A stretch of 64,000 nucleotides of DNA from Kingella potus (GTDB taxonomy: Bacteria > Pseudomonadota > Gammaproteobacteria > Burkholderiales > Neisseriaceae). Positions 16,808-24,137 of this stretch are shown here, in pieces. Position 1 is the first letter of the stretch, and the number at the start of each line of letters is the position of its first letter. Made by a program: the position numbers and the translations under genes. The stretch is taken from positions 1-64,000 of the forward strand of contig NZ_UGJJ01000002.1 of assembly GCF_900451175.1 (NCBI RefSeq). Direction: 5' to 3'. The notes under the pieces were generated by a model. That model did no database searches. It saw only the letters and a list, made by a program, of their open reading frames with translations, and had not been told where the DNA came from.

Positions 16808-16894
16808 ATTGTCCTTTCAGACGGCCTGCGGCCTTGATGTTTTCAGACGGCCTCTGCGTATTTGGCGGCCGTCTGAAAAGCGTTGAAACAACGT

Positions 16895-17635
16895 TCAGCC
16901 GAAAAAGCGGGCGATGAGGGCGGCAAATTCTTCCGGATGGCTGAGGAAGGGCGTGTGGGCGGCTTTGTCGATGACGACGGTTTCGGCGCAGGGCAGGTGT
17001 TCCTGCAAATATCCGCCGATGCGCGGCGGCGTGAGGCCGTCTTTGCCGCCGTACACCAACAGCGCGGGATGGAAAACGCGCGGCAGGAAAGGGCGCGCGT
17101 CCGCGCTTTCAAGGGCGGAAAGCGCGCTTTCGAGCGCGGGCGGCGTGCCGTGTTCCGTGAGGCCGGGCAGCACCGCGTCGATGACGGCTGCGGCGTTCGG
17201 CGTGTTCAGCAGTTGCAACTCGAGAAACTGCCGCATATATTTCGGAAAATCCTGCCGGAACAGGCCGGCCATTTTGTCCAGCGCGGGGCGGCCCACACCC
17301 TGCGGGTAGGAGGGCGTGGCAAGGAATTTGGCAAACGAGGCGGTGAGGCAGAGATGGCGCACCTTGTCGGGATGGCGGTAGGCAATAAAGAGAGCCACCA
17401 CGCCGCCCAGCGACCAGCCCAGCACGTCGCTGTTGCAGGGCATTTCCGCCGCGATGCGGTCGGCGGCAGCGGCGATGTCGAACGCGCCCTCCGGCGGCGT
17501 TTGCCCGTGGCCGGGCAGATCGGGTGCGTGTACCTGCCAGTGTGCGGGCAGCAGCGGGCGCAGCGGGTCGAAGATGCGGCCGTTCGCGGCCCAGCCGTGT
17601 ATCAGATAAACCGAATGGGAAGAATGGCTTGTCAT
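16895..17635 (-). CDS. bioH: Alpha/beta hydrolase, BioH-like pimeloyl-ACP methyl ester esterase
   Basis: The 246-residue protein has the BioH layout: YLIHGWAANGRIF (oxyanion region), nucleophile Ser75 in LGWSLGGVVALF, Asp in YGGKDGLTPP, and His in DKAAHTPFLSHPEEF near the C-terminus. BioH removes the methyl ester from pimeloyl-ACP, ending chain synthesis for biotin. The start at 17635 overlaps the opposite-strand comF start (both use the CATG at 17633-17636), so the two genes are divergent with no gap. Neisserial biotin pathways can use other esterases in this step, so an alternative hydrolase role cannot be excluded. A BioC-like protein is encoded at 20460. Confidence 0.8.
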   Translation of the reverse strand: MTSHSSHSVYLIHGWAANGRIFDPLRPLLPAHWQVHAPDLPGHGQTPPEGAFDIAAAADRIAAEMPCNSDVLGWSLGGVVALFIAYRHPDKVRHLCLTASFAKFLATPSYPQGVGRPALDKMAGLFRQDFPKYMRQFLELQLLNTPNAAAVIDAVLPGLTEHGTPPALESALSALESADARPFLPRVFHPALLVYGGKDGLTPPRIGGYLQEHLPCAETVVIDKAAHTPFLSHPEEFAALIARFFG

Positions 17636-18344
17636 GGGAATGTTCTCCAAATGGAAACGGCTTTTCGAGCCGGAACGCTGCGCATTATGCCACGCGCGGG
17701 CTTTCGGCGGCATCTGCGGCGGCTGCATGGCCGATTTGTTGAAAAACGCCGTGCCGCCCGAGCGTGTCTGCCCGCAGTGCGGCGGCACAGGCGACGGCAT
17801 TGCGCCCTGCGGTGCGTGCCAAAAGAAACCGCCGCCCTTCGATTTGCTGTGGTCGTCGTGTTTCTACGAGCCGCCGATTAGCGGGATTCTGCACGAATTT
17901 AAGCACTTGGGCAGGATCGGTCTGCGCCGTCCGCTCGCCTGTACGATGGCCGCGCTGCCGCCGCCGTGGCTGAACGGCGCACATTTCGACGGCATTCTCG
18001 CCATGCCCCTGAGCCGTGCGCGGCTGACGGAGCGCGGTTTCAACCAGTGCGCCGAACTCGCCCGCCTGGTTGCGCCGTTTTTCCGTTTGGACATCCTGCC
18101 CGAAGACACGGTTTTCAGACGGCCTTCCGTGCCGCAAAGCACGCTGCCTTATAAAGAGCGGCGCAAAAACGCCGCAGGGCTGTTTGAAGTGCATGCCTGC
18201 GTTAAAAAACGCAATCTGCTGTTAATCGACGACGTTGCCACCACTAACGCGACATTGGCCGAACTTGCGCGAACCTTAAAGCGGGCGGGGGCTGCGCGGG
18301 TATGCTGCTGGACGCTGGCGCAGGCAAAAATGCAAAAATCTTGA
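17634..18344 (+). CDS. comF: ComF-family phosphoribosyltransferase-like competence protein
   Basis: The 236-residue protein has two N-terminal CxxC zinc-binding pairs (CALCHARAFGGICGGC, CPQCGGTGDGIAPCGACQ) and a C-terminal phosphoribosyltransferase-type site (NLLLIDDVATTNATLAELAR). ComF proteins act in handling incoming single-stranded DNA during natural transformation and, in some bacteria, in DNA repair. ATG at 17634 or 17640 are both possible; the first overlaps the bioH start on the other strand. A DUS is translated in the middle (VFRRPSVP). Fits the DUS-based competence of the genus. Confidence 0.88.
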   Translation: MGMFSKWKRLFEPERCALCHARAFGGICGGCMADLLKNAVPPERVCPQCGGTGDGIAPCGACQKKPPPFDLLWSSCFYEPPISGILHEFKHLGRIGLRRPLACTMAALPPPWLNGAHFDGILAMPLSRARLTERGFNQCAELARLVAPFFRLDILPEDTVFRRPSVPQSTLPYKERRKNAAGLFEVHACVKKRNLLLIDDVATTNATLAELARTLKRAGAARVCCWTLAQAKMQKS

Positions 18345-18394
18345 CGCACCCGCCGCATGGCGGCATAGTGCGCGCGTTTCAAGTATCTGATTTT

Positions 18395-18859
18395 ATGTTT
18401 ACTGTCGTTTTGCACCAGCCGGAAATCCCGCCGAACACCGGCAATATCATCCGGCTGTGCGCCAACACCGGCGCGGATCTGCACTTGGTCAAGCCGCTCG
18501 GATTTCCGCTCGATTCGGCCAAAATGAAACGCGCGGGGCTTGATTATCACGAGTTTGCCCGCGTCAGCGTCCATGAGAATTTCGACGACTGCATGGCCGC
18601 CCTGCAAGGCCGCCGCATTTTCGCGCTCACCACCAAAGGCAGCACCCGCCCCGATCAGGCGGCGTTTCAAGCAGGCGATGTGTTTTTGTTCGGCTCCGAA
18701 ACGCGCGGCCTGCCCGCCGAAATCCTCGACGGCCTGCCGCCGGAGCGCAAAATCCGCCTGCCGATGCGCCTGGGCAGCAGAAGCATGAATTTATCGAACA
18801 CCGTTGCCGTCATGGTTTTTGAAGCATGGCGGCAGAACGGCTTTTCAGACGGCCTGTAA
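18395..18859 (+). CDS. trmL: tRNA (cytidine/uridine-34-2'-O)-methyltransferase TrmL
   Basis: The 154-residue SPOUT protein begins MFTVVLHQPEIPPNTGNIIR and carries the family blocks GADLHLVKPLGFPLDSAKMK, LFGSETRGLPAEIL, and IRLPMRLGSRSMNLSNTVAV (knot loop with S-adenosylmethionine site). TrmL methylates the wobble ribose of tRNA-Leu isoacceptors; a tRNA-Leu with anticodon TAA, a known substrate type, is encoded at 41342. Its last codons (FSDGL then stop) are provided by a DUS copy. It follows comF by 50 bases. Confidence 0.95.
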   Translation: MFTVVLHQPEIPPNTGNIIRLCANTGADLHLVKPLGFPLDSAKMKRAGLDYHEFARVSVHENFDDCMAALQGRRIFALTTKGSTRPDQAAFQAGDVFLFGSETRGLPAEILDGLPPERKIRLPMRLGSRSMNLSNTVAVMVFEAWRQNGFSDGL

Positions 18860-18973
18860 GCAGCCCGCCCGCGCGGGAAAGGCCTTTCTGAAACCCCGCC
18901 GCAGTACAAAGCGCGTATGGAAAAAACGCAAATGCGGCACCCACCCCTACCAACTCCGGAACAGGACCACGTT

Positions 18974-19624
18974 TTGATACAAACCAAAAACACTTTATTT
19001 GCCGGCATTTTTGCCTCCCTTACCCTCTCCGCCTGCGCCGCGCAGCAGCAGCCTGCCGCGCCCGCCGCTGAAACCGCCCCTCCCGCAGCCGCCGCACCCC
19101 GCGCCGCAGCCGCAGCCGCCTCCGCAGCACAGCAGGCCGCAGCCGCGCCCGCTGCCAAAAAATCCTCCGCCAGCCAAACGGCGGCGAAAAAAAACACTAA
19201 GGCCGACAGAGCCGCCAAATCCGATAAAGCCAAATCCGACAAAGCCGCAAAATTCAGCCAAACCGGCAAAGCCTCGTGGTACGGCCCCGGTTTCCACGGC
19301 AGGAAAACCGCCAACGGCGAGCGGTTTGACATGAACACCCTCACCGCCGCGCACCGCACCCTCCCGATTTCCAGCCGCGTGCGCGTAACCAATCTTGCCA
19401 ACGGCAAAAGCGTTGTCGTGCGCATCAACGACCGCGGCCCCTACCACGGCAACCGCGTACTGGATCTTTCCAAAGCCGCCGCCCAAGAGCTCGGCTTCAT
19501 CCGCACCGGCACCGCACAGGTCAAAATCGAACAAATCGCCGCCGACGGCAAAACCATCCGGCAGCAAAACCGCCGCAACGGCATCGTTACCGATGCGAAG
19601 AAAAAAGGCCAAACCCCCATCTGA
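18974..19624 (+). CDS. rlpA: RlpA-like septal lytic transglycosylase lipoprotein
   Basis: TTG at 18974 is preferred, since AGGA lies 7 bases upstream and the protein then begins directly with a lipoprotein signal (IQTKNTLFAGIFASLTLSAC); an ATG at 18917 would add 19 hydrophilic residues. After the lipidated Cys comes a 90-residue Ala/Pro/Lys-rich linker and then the double-psi beta-barrel domain with ASWYGPGFHGRKTANGERFD, RTLPISSRVRVTNL and VVVRINDRGPYHGNRVLDLS. RlpA cleaves denuded glycan strands at the division site. No SPOR domain is present, so septal targeting must differ from the Pseudomonas protein. A clear terminator follows at 19642. Confidence 0.9.
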   Translation: MIQTKNTLFAGIFASLTLSACAAQQQPAAPAAETAPPAAAAPRAAAAAASAAQQAAAAPAAKKSSASQTAAKKNTKADRAAKSDKAKSDKAAKFSQTGKASWYGPGFHGRKTANGERFDMNTLTAAHRTLPISSRVRVTNLANGKSVVVRINDRGPYHGNRVLDLSKAAAQELGFIRTGTAQVKIEQIAADGKTIRQQNRRNGIVTDAKKKGQTPI

Positions 19625-19641
19625 CGCATCCGCAGCAGCAC

Positions 19642-19676
19642 AAAAGCCCGCGCCGCACGCACGGGCTTTTGTTTTA
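19642..19676 (+). terminator. Rho-independent terminator after rlpA
   Basis: AAAAGCCCG and CGGGCTTTT form a 9-bp stem followed by GTTTTA. Confidence 0.85.
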
Positions 19677-19720
19677 CCGCTGCCACAGGACAAAAAACCT
19701 GCCGCACCGCCGTGCCGCCC

Positions 19721-19764
19721 GTACTGCCTGCGGCCTTGTATCTTTCCTATTTTGTTCCGCTATA
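19721..19764. repeat. Partial Correia-like repeat upstream of ruvA
   Basis: The stretch from GTACTGCCTGCGG to TTTTGTTCCGCTATA matches, on the other strand, one half of the full element at 60060-60166, lacking about 8 internal bases. Its end runs into TATAAT (19763-19768), 36 bases before the ruvA start, so the repeat end may supply the -10 box of the ruvA promoter. Confidence 0.6.
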
Positions 19765-19803
19765 TAATCCGCCCGCCGTTCCCCATTACCGAAAGTCCCC
19801 ACA

Positions 19804-20382
19804 ATGATCAGCAGCCTCACCGGAGTTTTGGCCGAAAAGCATCCGCCGCAAATCGTCATCGATGTCAACGGCATCGGCTACGAAGCCGAAGTTTCCATGC
19901 AGACCTTCTGCGTCCTGCCGCCTGTCGGTGCGAACGTCCGCCTCTACACCCAGCTTGTCGTGCGCGAAGACGCGCACCTGCTCTACGGCTTTGCCGAAGC
20001 AGGAGAACGCGCCGCCTTCCGCCAACTGGTCAAGGTTGGCGGCATAGGGGCGAAAACCGCGCTGGGCATACTCTCGGCCATGAACACGGAAGAGCTTGCC
20101 CAAGCCATTGCCCAAGAGGATGTCAAACGCCTCTCGGCCGCGCCCGGCATCGGCAGAAAAACCGCCGAACGCATGATTTTGGAGCTGCGCGGCAAACTCG
20201 CCCCCGCCGCCGTTTCAGACGGCCTGCCCGCCCCGCAGGACGGCGGCGGCGAAGACATCGTCCAAACCCTGCTCGCCCTCGGCTACAGCGAACGCGAAGC
20301 CCGCGCCGCCGCCAAAGGCATCCCGCCCGACACCGAAGTGGGCGAAGGCGTGCGCCTGGCCTTGAAAAACCTGATGAAATAA
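19804..20382 (+). CDS. ruvA: Holliday junction DNA helicase subunit RuvA
   Basis: A 192-residue protein of normal length with the three RuvA domains: N-terminal OB fold (MISSLTGVLAEKHPPQIVID, LYTQLVVREDAHLLYGFAEA), two helix-hairpin-helix motifs (VGGIGAKTALGILS, APGIGRKTAERMILELRGKL) and the RuvB-binding C-terminal domain (VQTLLALGYSEREARAAAKG). RuvA binds four-way junctions and loads RuvB for branch migration. The linker before domain III contains an in-frame DUS (AVSDGLPA), a place where sequence is free to vary. ruvB is not adjacent. Confidence 0.97.
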   Translation: MISSLTGVLAEKHPPQIVIDVNGIGYEAEVSMQTFCVLPPVGANVRLYTQLVVREDAHLLYGFAEAGERAAFRQLVKVGGIGAKTALGILSAMNTEELAQAIAQEDVKRLSAAPGIGRKTAERMILELRGKLAPAAVSDGLPAPQDGGGEDIVQTLLALGYSEREARAAAKGIPPDTEVGEGVRLALKNLMK

Positions 20383-20390
20383 ACGGCGGC

Positions 20391-20436
20391 AGGCCGTCTG
20401 AACAGTCCGCCGCCGCTTCGGCTTTTCAGACGGCCT
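20391..20436 (+). terminator. DUS inverted pair after ruvA, terminator candidate
   Basis: AGGCCGTCTGAA (20391-20402) and its complement TTCAGACGGCCT (20425-20436) form a 12-bp stem. Inverted DUS pairs after genes are known to serve as transcription terminators in Neisseria; the U-run here is poor. Confidence 0.55.
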
Positions 20437-20459
20437 CTTCCGCCGCACACGGATTCCCC

Positions 20460-21251
20460 ATGAACAACGACCGCTGGCAAATCCACCGCTACCTCGCCCA
20501 AACGGCCGATTCGCGGCTCGCCCTCTTCAAAACCGCCCCGCAGCACATCCTGCTGGCGGGAGCCGACGGCGATGTCAGCCGCAGCCTGCTTTGCGCCCGC
20601 TATCCCAAAGCCGCCTTTTCCGAATACGACCCCCGCGCCGGTTTTTTGCAGGCCGCCGCCGCCGAGCGCAAAAGCGGCCTTTTGGCCAGACTGGCCGGCA
20701 AAACCGTGCCGCAGCACTGCCAAAGCCTGTCCGCCCCCCTGCCCGAAGCCTGCGCCGATATGCTCTGGTCCAACCTCGGTCTGGCCACCGAAGCCGATCC
20801 CCTGCCCGTATTCCGTGCTTGGGCGCACGCCCTGAAAACCGACGGCCTGCTGTTTTTCACCCATTTCGGCCGCGACACCCTGGCCGAACTCACAGGCCGT
20901 CTGAACGCGCAGGGCATTGCCGCCCGCGCCCCCGCCCTCGTCGATATGCACGATCTCGGCGATATGCTGGCCGACAGCGGGTTTTACGATCCCGTAACCG
21001 ACACCGCCGCCCTGCGTCTCGACTACCGCCACGCCGACACCTTCTGGCAGGACGCGGACACACTCGGCCTGTGGCGCGCCCTTGATTTCGACGATCCCGC
21101 CGCCGCCCGCGCCGCAACGGACAAAATGTGGCAGAGCGGCGAATTGCGCCACATCACTCTGGAAACCGTATACGGCCACGCGCTGAAGAAAAAACACCTG
21201 CCCGCAGGCGAAAGCGAAGTGCGCTTTTTCCCGCGTGGCCAAGCGTCCTGA
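20460..21251 (+). CDS. BioC-like SAM-dependent methyltransferase family protein with degenerate motif I
   Basis: The 263-residue protein follows the BioC layout: a Rossmann-type N-terminal part, a SNLGLATEADPLPVFRAWAH stretch, LKTDGLLFFTHFGRDTLAEL and the BioC-typical VDMHDLGDMLADSGFYDPVT. BioC methylates malonyl-ACP to start pimelate synthesis for biotin. However the SAM-binding glycine motif is changed to ILLAGADGDVSRSLL instead of the usual LDLGCGTG, so the protein may be a non-canonical or inactive relative. It lies 77 bases after ruvA; a BioH-like esterase is encoded 3 kb upstream on the other strand. Called at family level. Confidence 0.65.
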   Translation: MNNDRWQIHRYLAQTADSRLALFKTAPQHILLAGADGDVSRSLLCARYPKAAFSEYDPRAGFLQAAAAERKSGLLARLAGKTVPQHCQSLSAPLPEACADMLWSNLGLATEADPLPVFRAWAHALKTDGLLFFTHFGRDTLAELTGRLNAQGIAARAPALVDMHDLGDMLADSGFYDPVTDTAALRLDYRHADTFWQDADTLGLWRALDFDDPAAARAATDKMWQSGELRHITLETVYGHALKKKHLPAGESEVRFFPRGQAS

Positions 21252-21346
21252 TAGTGCAAACACCGCCGCATCACACGGCCTGTCCGCGCTTCCTACGCGG
21301 AAACCGCCAAACAGACACCAATGCCGCTGCGGCAAGCCCGTCCGTG

Positions 21347-21386
21347 TTTTCAGACGGCCTGTCAAGGCCGAGAGGCCGTCTGAAAA
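21347..21386. terminator. DUS inverted pair between two rightward genes
   Basis: TTTTCAGACGGCCT and AGGCCGTCTGAAAA form a 14-bp stem around GTCAAGGCCGAG. It stands about 95 bases after the BioC-like gene and 43 before the patatin lipoprotein gene. Confidence 0.5.
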
Positions 21387-21428
21387 CGCTTTGGATATGT
21401 TTAACTGTTTAAATAACAAAGGAAAAAT

Positions 21429-22322
21429 ATGAAACTGCAAACCCGCCGCGCTTTTCTCGCCGCTGCTGCCGCCCTCATGCTCGCCGCCTGCCCGAGCGGC
21501 AACACCCCGCCGCCGCAGGTACACACCCCGCCGAAGCAGAAGCCGCAGGCCGTGGTGGCCGTTGCCCTCGGCGGCGGCGCGTCCAAAGGCTTCGCCCACA
21601 TCGGTATTCTCAAAGTGCTGAAAGAAAACGGCATTCCCGTCAAAGTCGTAACCGGCACCAGCGCGGGCGCGCTGGTCGGCAGCCTGTACGCATCGGGTAT
21701 GTCGCCCGACCGCATGGAGCTCGAAGCCGAGATCCTCGGCAAAACCGACTTGGTGGATCTGACCCTCTCCTCGGGCGGCTTTATCAAGGGCGACAAGCTG
21801 CAAGAATATGTCAACCGCAAAGTCGGCGGCCGCCCGATTGAAAAATTCCCGCTCAAATTCGCCGCCGTCGCCACCGATTTTTCCAGCGGCAAGGCCGTGG
21901 CCTTCAACCGTGGCAACGCCGGACAGGCCGTCCGCGCCTCCGCCGCCATTCCCAACGTGTTCCAGCCGGCGGTAATCGGCGGGCGCAGATACGTGGACGG
22001 CGGCCTGGTGCAGCCCGTGCCGGTAACCGCCGCGCGGCAGCAGGGCGCAAACTTCGTCATCGCGGTGGACATTTCCGCCAAACCGGACAACGCGCCCGAC
22101 AAAAGTTTCTTCTCCTACCTCGACCAAACGCTCAACATCATGAACACCGCCGCCCTCAACAGCGAGCTGGGCAAAGCCGATGTCGTGATCAAACCGCAGG
22201 TGCAGGGTTTCGGCGCGGTGGGCGGCTTCGACCGCAAAGGGCAGGCCATCAAAGCGGGCGAAGCCGCCGCCCGCGCCGCCCTGCCCGAAATCAAACGCAG
22301 GCTGTCCGCCTACCGCTACTGA
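21429..22322 (+). CDS. Patatin-like phospholipase family lipoprotein
   Basis: A 297-residue protein with a twin-Arg-containing lipoprotein signal (MKLQTRRAFLAAAAALMLAA before Cys21). The patatin domain has the oxyanion loop ALGGGASKGFAHIGIL, the nucleophile Ser78 in VTGTSAGALVGS and the second dyad member Asp190 in RRYVDGGLVQPVP. It resembles the RssA-type branch of serine acyl hydrolases. It would be membrane-anchored and face the periplasm. An AAAGGAAAAAT site precedes the ATG. Substrate is probably a phospholipid or other lipid ester; not determined. Confidence 0.92.
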   Translation: MKLQTRRAFLAAAAALMLAACPSGNTPPPQVHTPPKQKPQAVVAVALGGGASKGFAHIGILKVLKENGIPVKVVTGTSAGALVGSLYASGMSPDRMELEAEILGKTDLVDLTLSSGGFIKGDKLQEYVNRKVGGRPIEKFPLKFAAVATDFSSGKAVAFNRGNAGQAVRASAAIPNVFQPAVIGGRRYVDGGLVQPVPVTAARQQGANFVIAVDISAKPDNAPDKSFFSYLDQTLNIMNTAALNSELGKADVVIKPQVQGFGAVGGFDRKGQAIKAGEAAARAALPEIKRRLSAYRY

Positions 22323-22396
22323 CGGCGCACAGGCCGTCCGCCCGTTTTTCAGACGGCCTCCAAGCCGCCGCCCCGCAACCAGCCGATCCCGCCGCC

Positions 22397-23314
22397 ATGA
22401 CCCCCGCCGCCCGCAACATCCTGCTTCTCGCCGCCGCCGCCTGCGCCAACCTCGCCCTGCTCACCGCCGCCTCGCACGCGCCGCTGTGGGGCGCGCTGCC
22501 CGCCGTGCTGCTGTTTTCCCTGTCCAACAACACCATGTTCTCGCTGCTGCACGAATGCGTGCACGGCGTGTTTGCGGCGGGAAAAAAGGGCGGCAGAGGC
22601 CGTCTGAACGAATGGTGCGGACGGCTGGCGGCGGCCTGGTTTCCCACCGGCTTGTCCGTGCAGCGCGTGTTCCACCTGACCCACCACCGCAACAACCGAT
22701 CGCCCTCGGAGCAGTTTGACATCCTGCACGAGGGCGATGTGTTGTGGCTGAAATACGCCCAATGGTATGCCATCTACACCGGCGTTTACTGGCCGGTGTC
22801 CGTACTCGGCGTGCTGCTTTACGCCCTCACGCCGCGCTTTCTGCGCCGCGCCCTTGTCCGCGCCTTCGGCAGGCGCGGCGGCGTGCAGACGGGGGCGGAC
22901 GACTACATCGGCGCACTCGACCGCCTCGGCATGTCCGCCCGTTTGGAAGTGTTCGGCGCGGCGGCGTGGCAGCTTTTCTGGGCATGGGCTTTGGACTGGA
23001 CGTGGGGCGGCTGGCTGGCCTGCTATGCCGCCTTCGGCTTTGTGTGGAGTTCGCTGCAATACACCGACCACGCCTTTTCGCCGCCCGACTGCAAAAACGG
23101 CGCGTGGAATCTGGCCGTGCCGCGCCTTTTGCGGCTGGTGTTCCTCAACTACCACCTGCACCTCACCCACCACCGCCATCCCGAACTGCCGTGGTACGAG
23201 CTGTTCCGCCGCCCCGCACGCGGCCCGCGTTTCACCGATGTGTGGCTTGCCTGCCTGCGCGGCCCGCGCCGCATTGAAGACTTTCCGCGCTTTACCGAAC
23301 GGGACATCGTGTGA
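22397..23314 (+). CDS. Membrane fatty acid desaturase family protein
   Basis: The 305-residue membrane protein has the three histidine boxes of di-iron desaturases/hydroxylases: HECVHG (about 51-56), HLTHHRNNR (about 93-101) and HLHLTHHRHP (about 254-263). Two pairs of hydrophobic helices flank them (residues 8-45 and 120-150, 190-220). It would insert a double bond or a hydroxyl into an acyl chain at the cytoplasmic face of the inner membrane. It stands alone, 74 bases after the patatin lipoprotein gene with a DUS between; the two may both act on membrane lipids. Substrate not known. Confidence 0.88.
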   Translation: MTPAARNILLLAAAACANLALLTAASHAPLWGALPAVLLFSLSNNTMFSLLHECVHGVFAAGKKGGRGRLNEWCGRLAAAWFPTGLSVQRVFHLTHHRNNRSPSEQFDILHEGDVLWLKYAQWYAIYTGVYWPVSVLGVLLYALTPRFLRRALVRAFGRRGGVQTGADDYIGALDRLGMSARLEVFGAAAWQLFWAWALDWTWGGWLACYAAFGFVWSSLQYTDHAFSPPDCKNGAWNLAVPRLLRLVFLNYHLHLTHHRHPELPWYELFRRPARGPRFTDVWLACLRGPRRIEDFPRFTERDIV

Positions 23315-24137
23315 AAACGGGTTTTTGCTCCGCTGAAACGCACTTTGTTTGTTTTCAGACGGCCTTTTTCTAAAAATCGGAGAACGCGTGCGCCGCTTTG
23401 GGGCGGCACACCCTACGCGGGATTTGTGTAGGGTGTGCGGCGCAGCCACGCACGCGGCCGATGTTTTTCAGACGGCCTCTGCTCCCTCCCGCTGCGTGCA
23501 GACAATGTGGGCAGCATATTTTTCGGCAAAACTGAGGACGTTATTCCCTCCCCCGCACGCAGGGGAGGGCTAGGGTGGGGGCTTTGCCGCTTCGGCTGCG
23601 TTTGCGTTTTCGGGTGGAAAAGCGGCTCTGCGAACCGCCACCCCCACCCCAACCCTCCCCCGCGTTGGCGCAGGGGAGGGAGTGGGTTTGCGTCGGATTC
23701 ATCGGTTTTGCTCCGCTGAAACGCACTTTGTCCGTTTTCAGACGGCCTTTTTCTAAAAATCGGAGAACGCGTGCGCCGCTTTGGGGCGGCACACCCTACG
23801 CGGGATTTGTGTAGGGTGTGCGGCACAGCCGCGCACGCGGCAGATGCTTTTTCAGACGGCCTCTGCCCGAAAGCCGTGGAGCGCGTACCCCGCCTCGGCG
23901 CACCCTGCGCAAAGTCCCGCTGCCGACATCCGTTATTCCCGCGCCGGCGGGGGATTTTCGTTTTGCAAAGCCCTTAGTCTGCCGGTCGTGCGGGAGAGGC
24001 CGCAAATGCTATCCTTTAAGGGGAAACGGCATCGCCGCCCGTACACAGCCCGATATGGCGCAACCTTTTAACGCGGCAAACCGCGCCCGCCGTCGGATAA
24101 CAATCCGCCGCTGCACCAACCCCGCCCCGAACCGACC
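23315..24137. repeat. 820-base repeat block without genes (two 135-bp direct repeats around a G/C-tract inverted element)
   Basis: A unit of about 135 bp is present at about 23322-23457 and again at about 23702-23838, nearly identical. Each unit contains, in order, TTTTGCTCCGCTGAAACGCA, a DUS, CTAAAAATCGGAGAACGCG and two inverted copies of the GCGTGCG/ACACCCTAC repeat. Between the units lies the element described at 23541-23690. DUS copies also occur at 23466 and 23852. A third partial match to the first 20 bases of the unit occurs inverted at about 24176-24201, inside the start of the next gene. No reading frame here looks coding. Confidence 0.75.
23541..23690. repeat. Imperfect inverted-repeat element with G/C tracts
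   Basis: Left arm about 23541-23580 (CCCTCCCCCGCACGCAGGGG then AGGGCTAGGGTGGGGG) and right arm about 23638-23688 (CCACCCCCACCCCAACCCTC then CCCCGCGTTGGCGCAGGGGA) are approximate inverse complements around a 60-base centre. Similar CTCCCC/AGGGTGGGG repeats are common dispersed elements in proteobacteria. It could fold into a long hairpin or form G-quadruplex-type structure on one strand. Confidence 0.6.

Noticed and set aside
18995..19693. Gly-rich minus-strand frame opposite rlpA
   Set aside because: It is the antisense of the Ala/Pro-rich linker of RlpA and has no motif.
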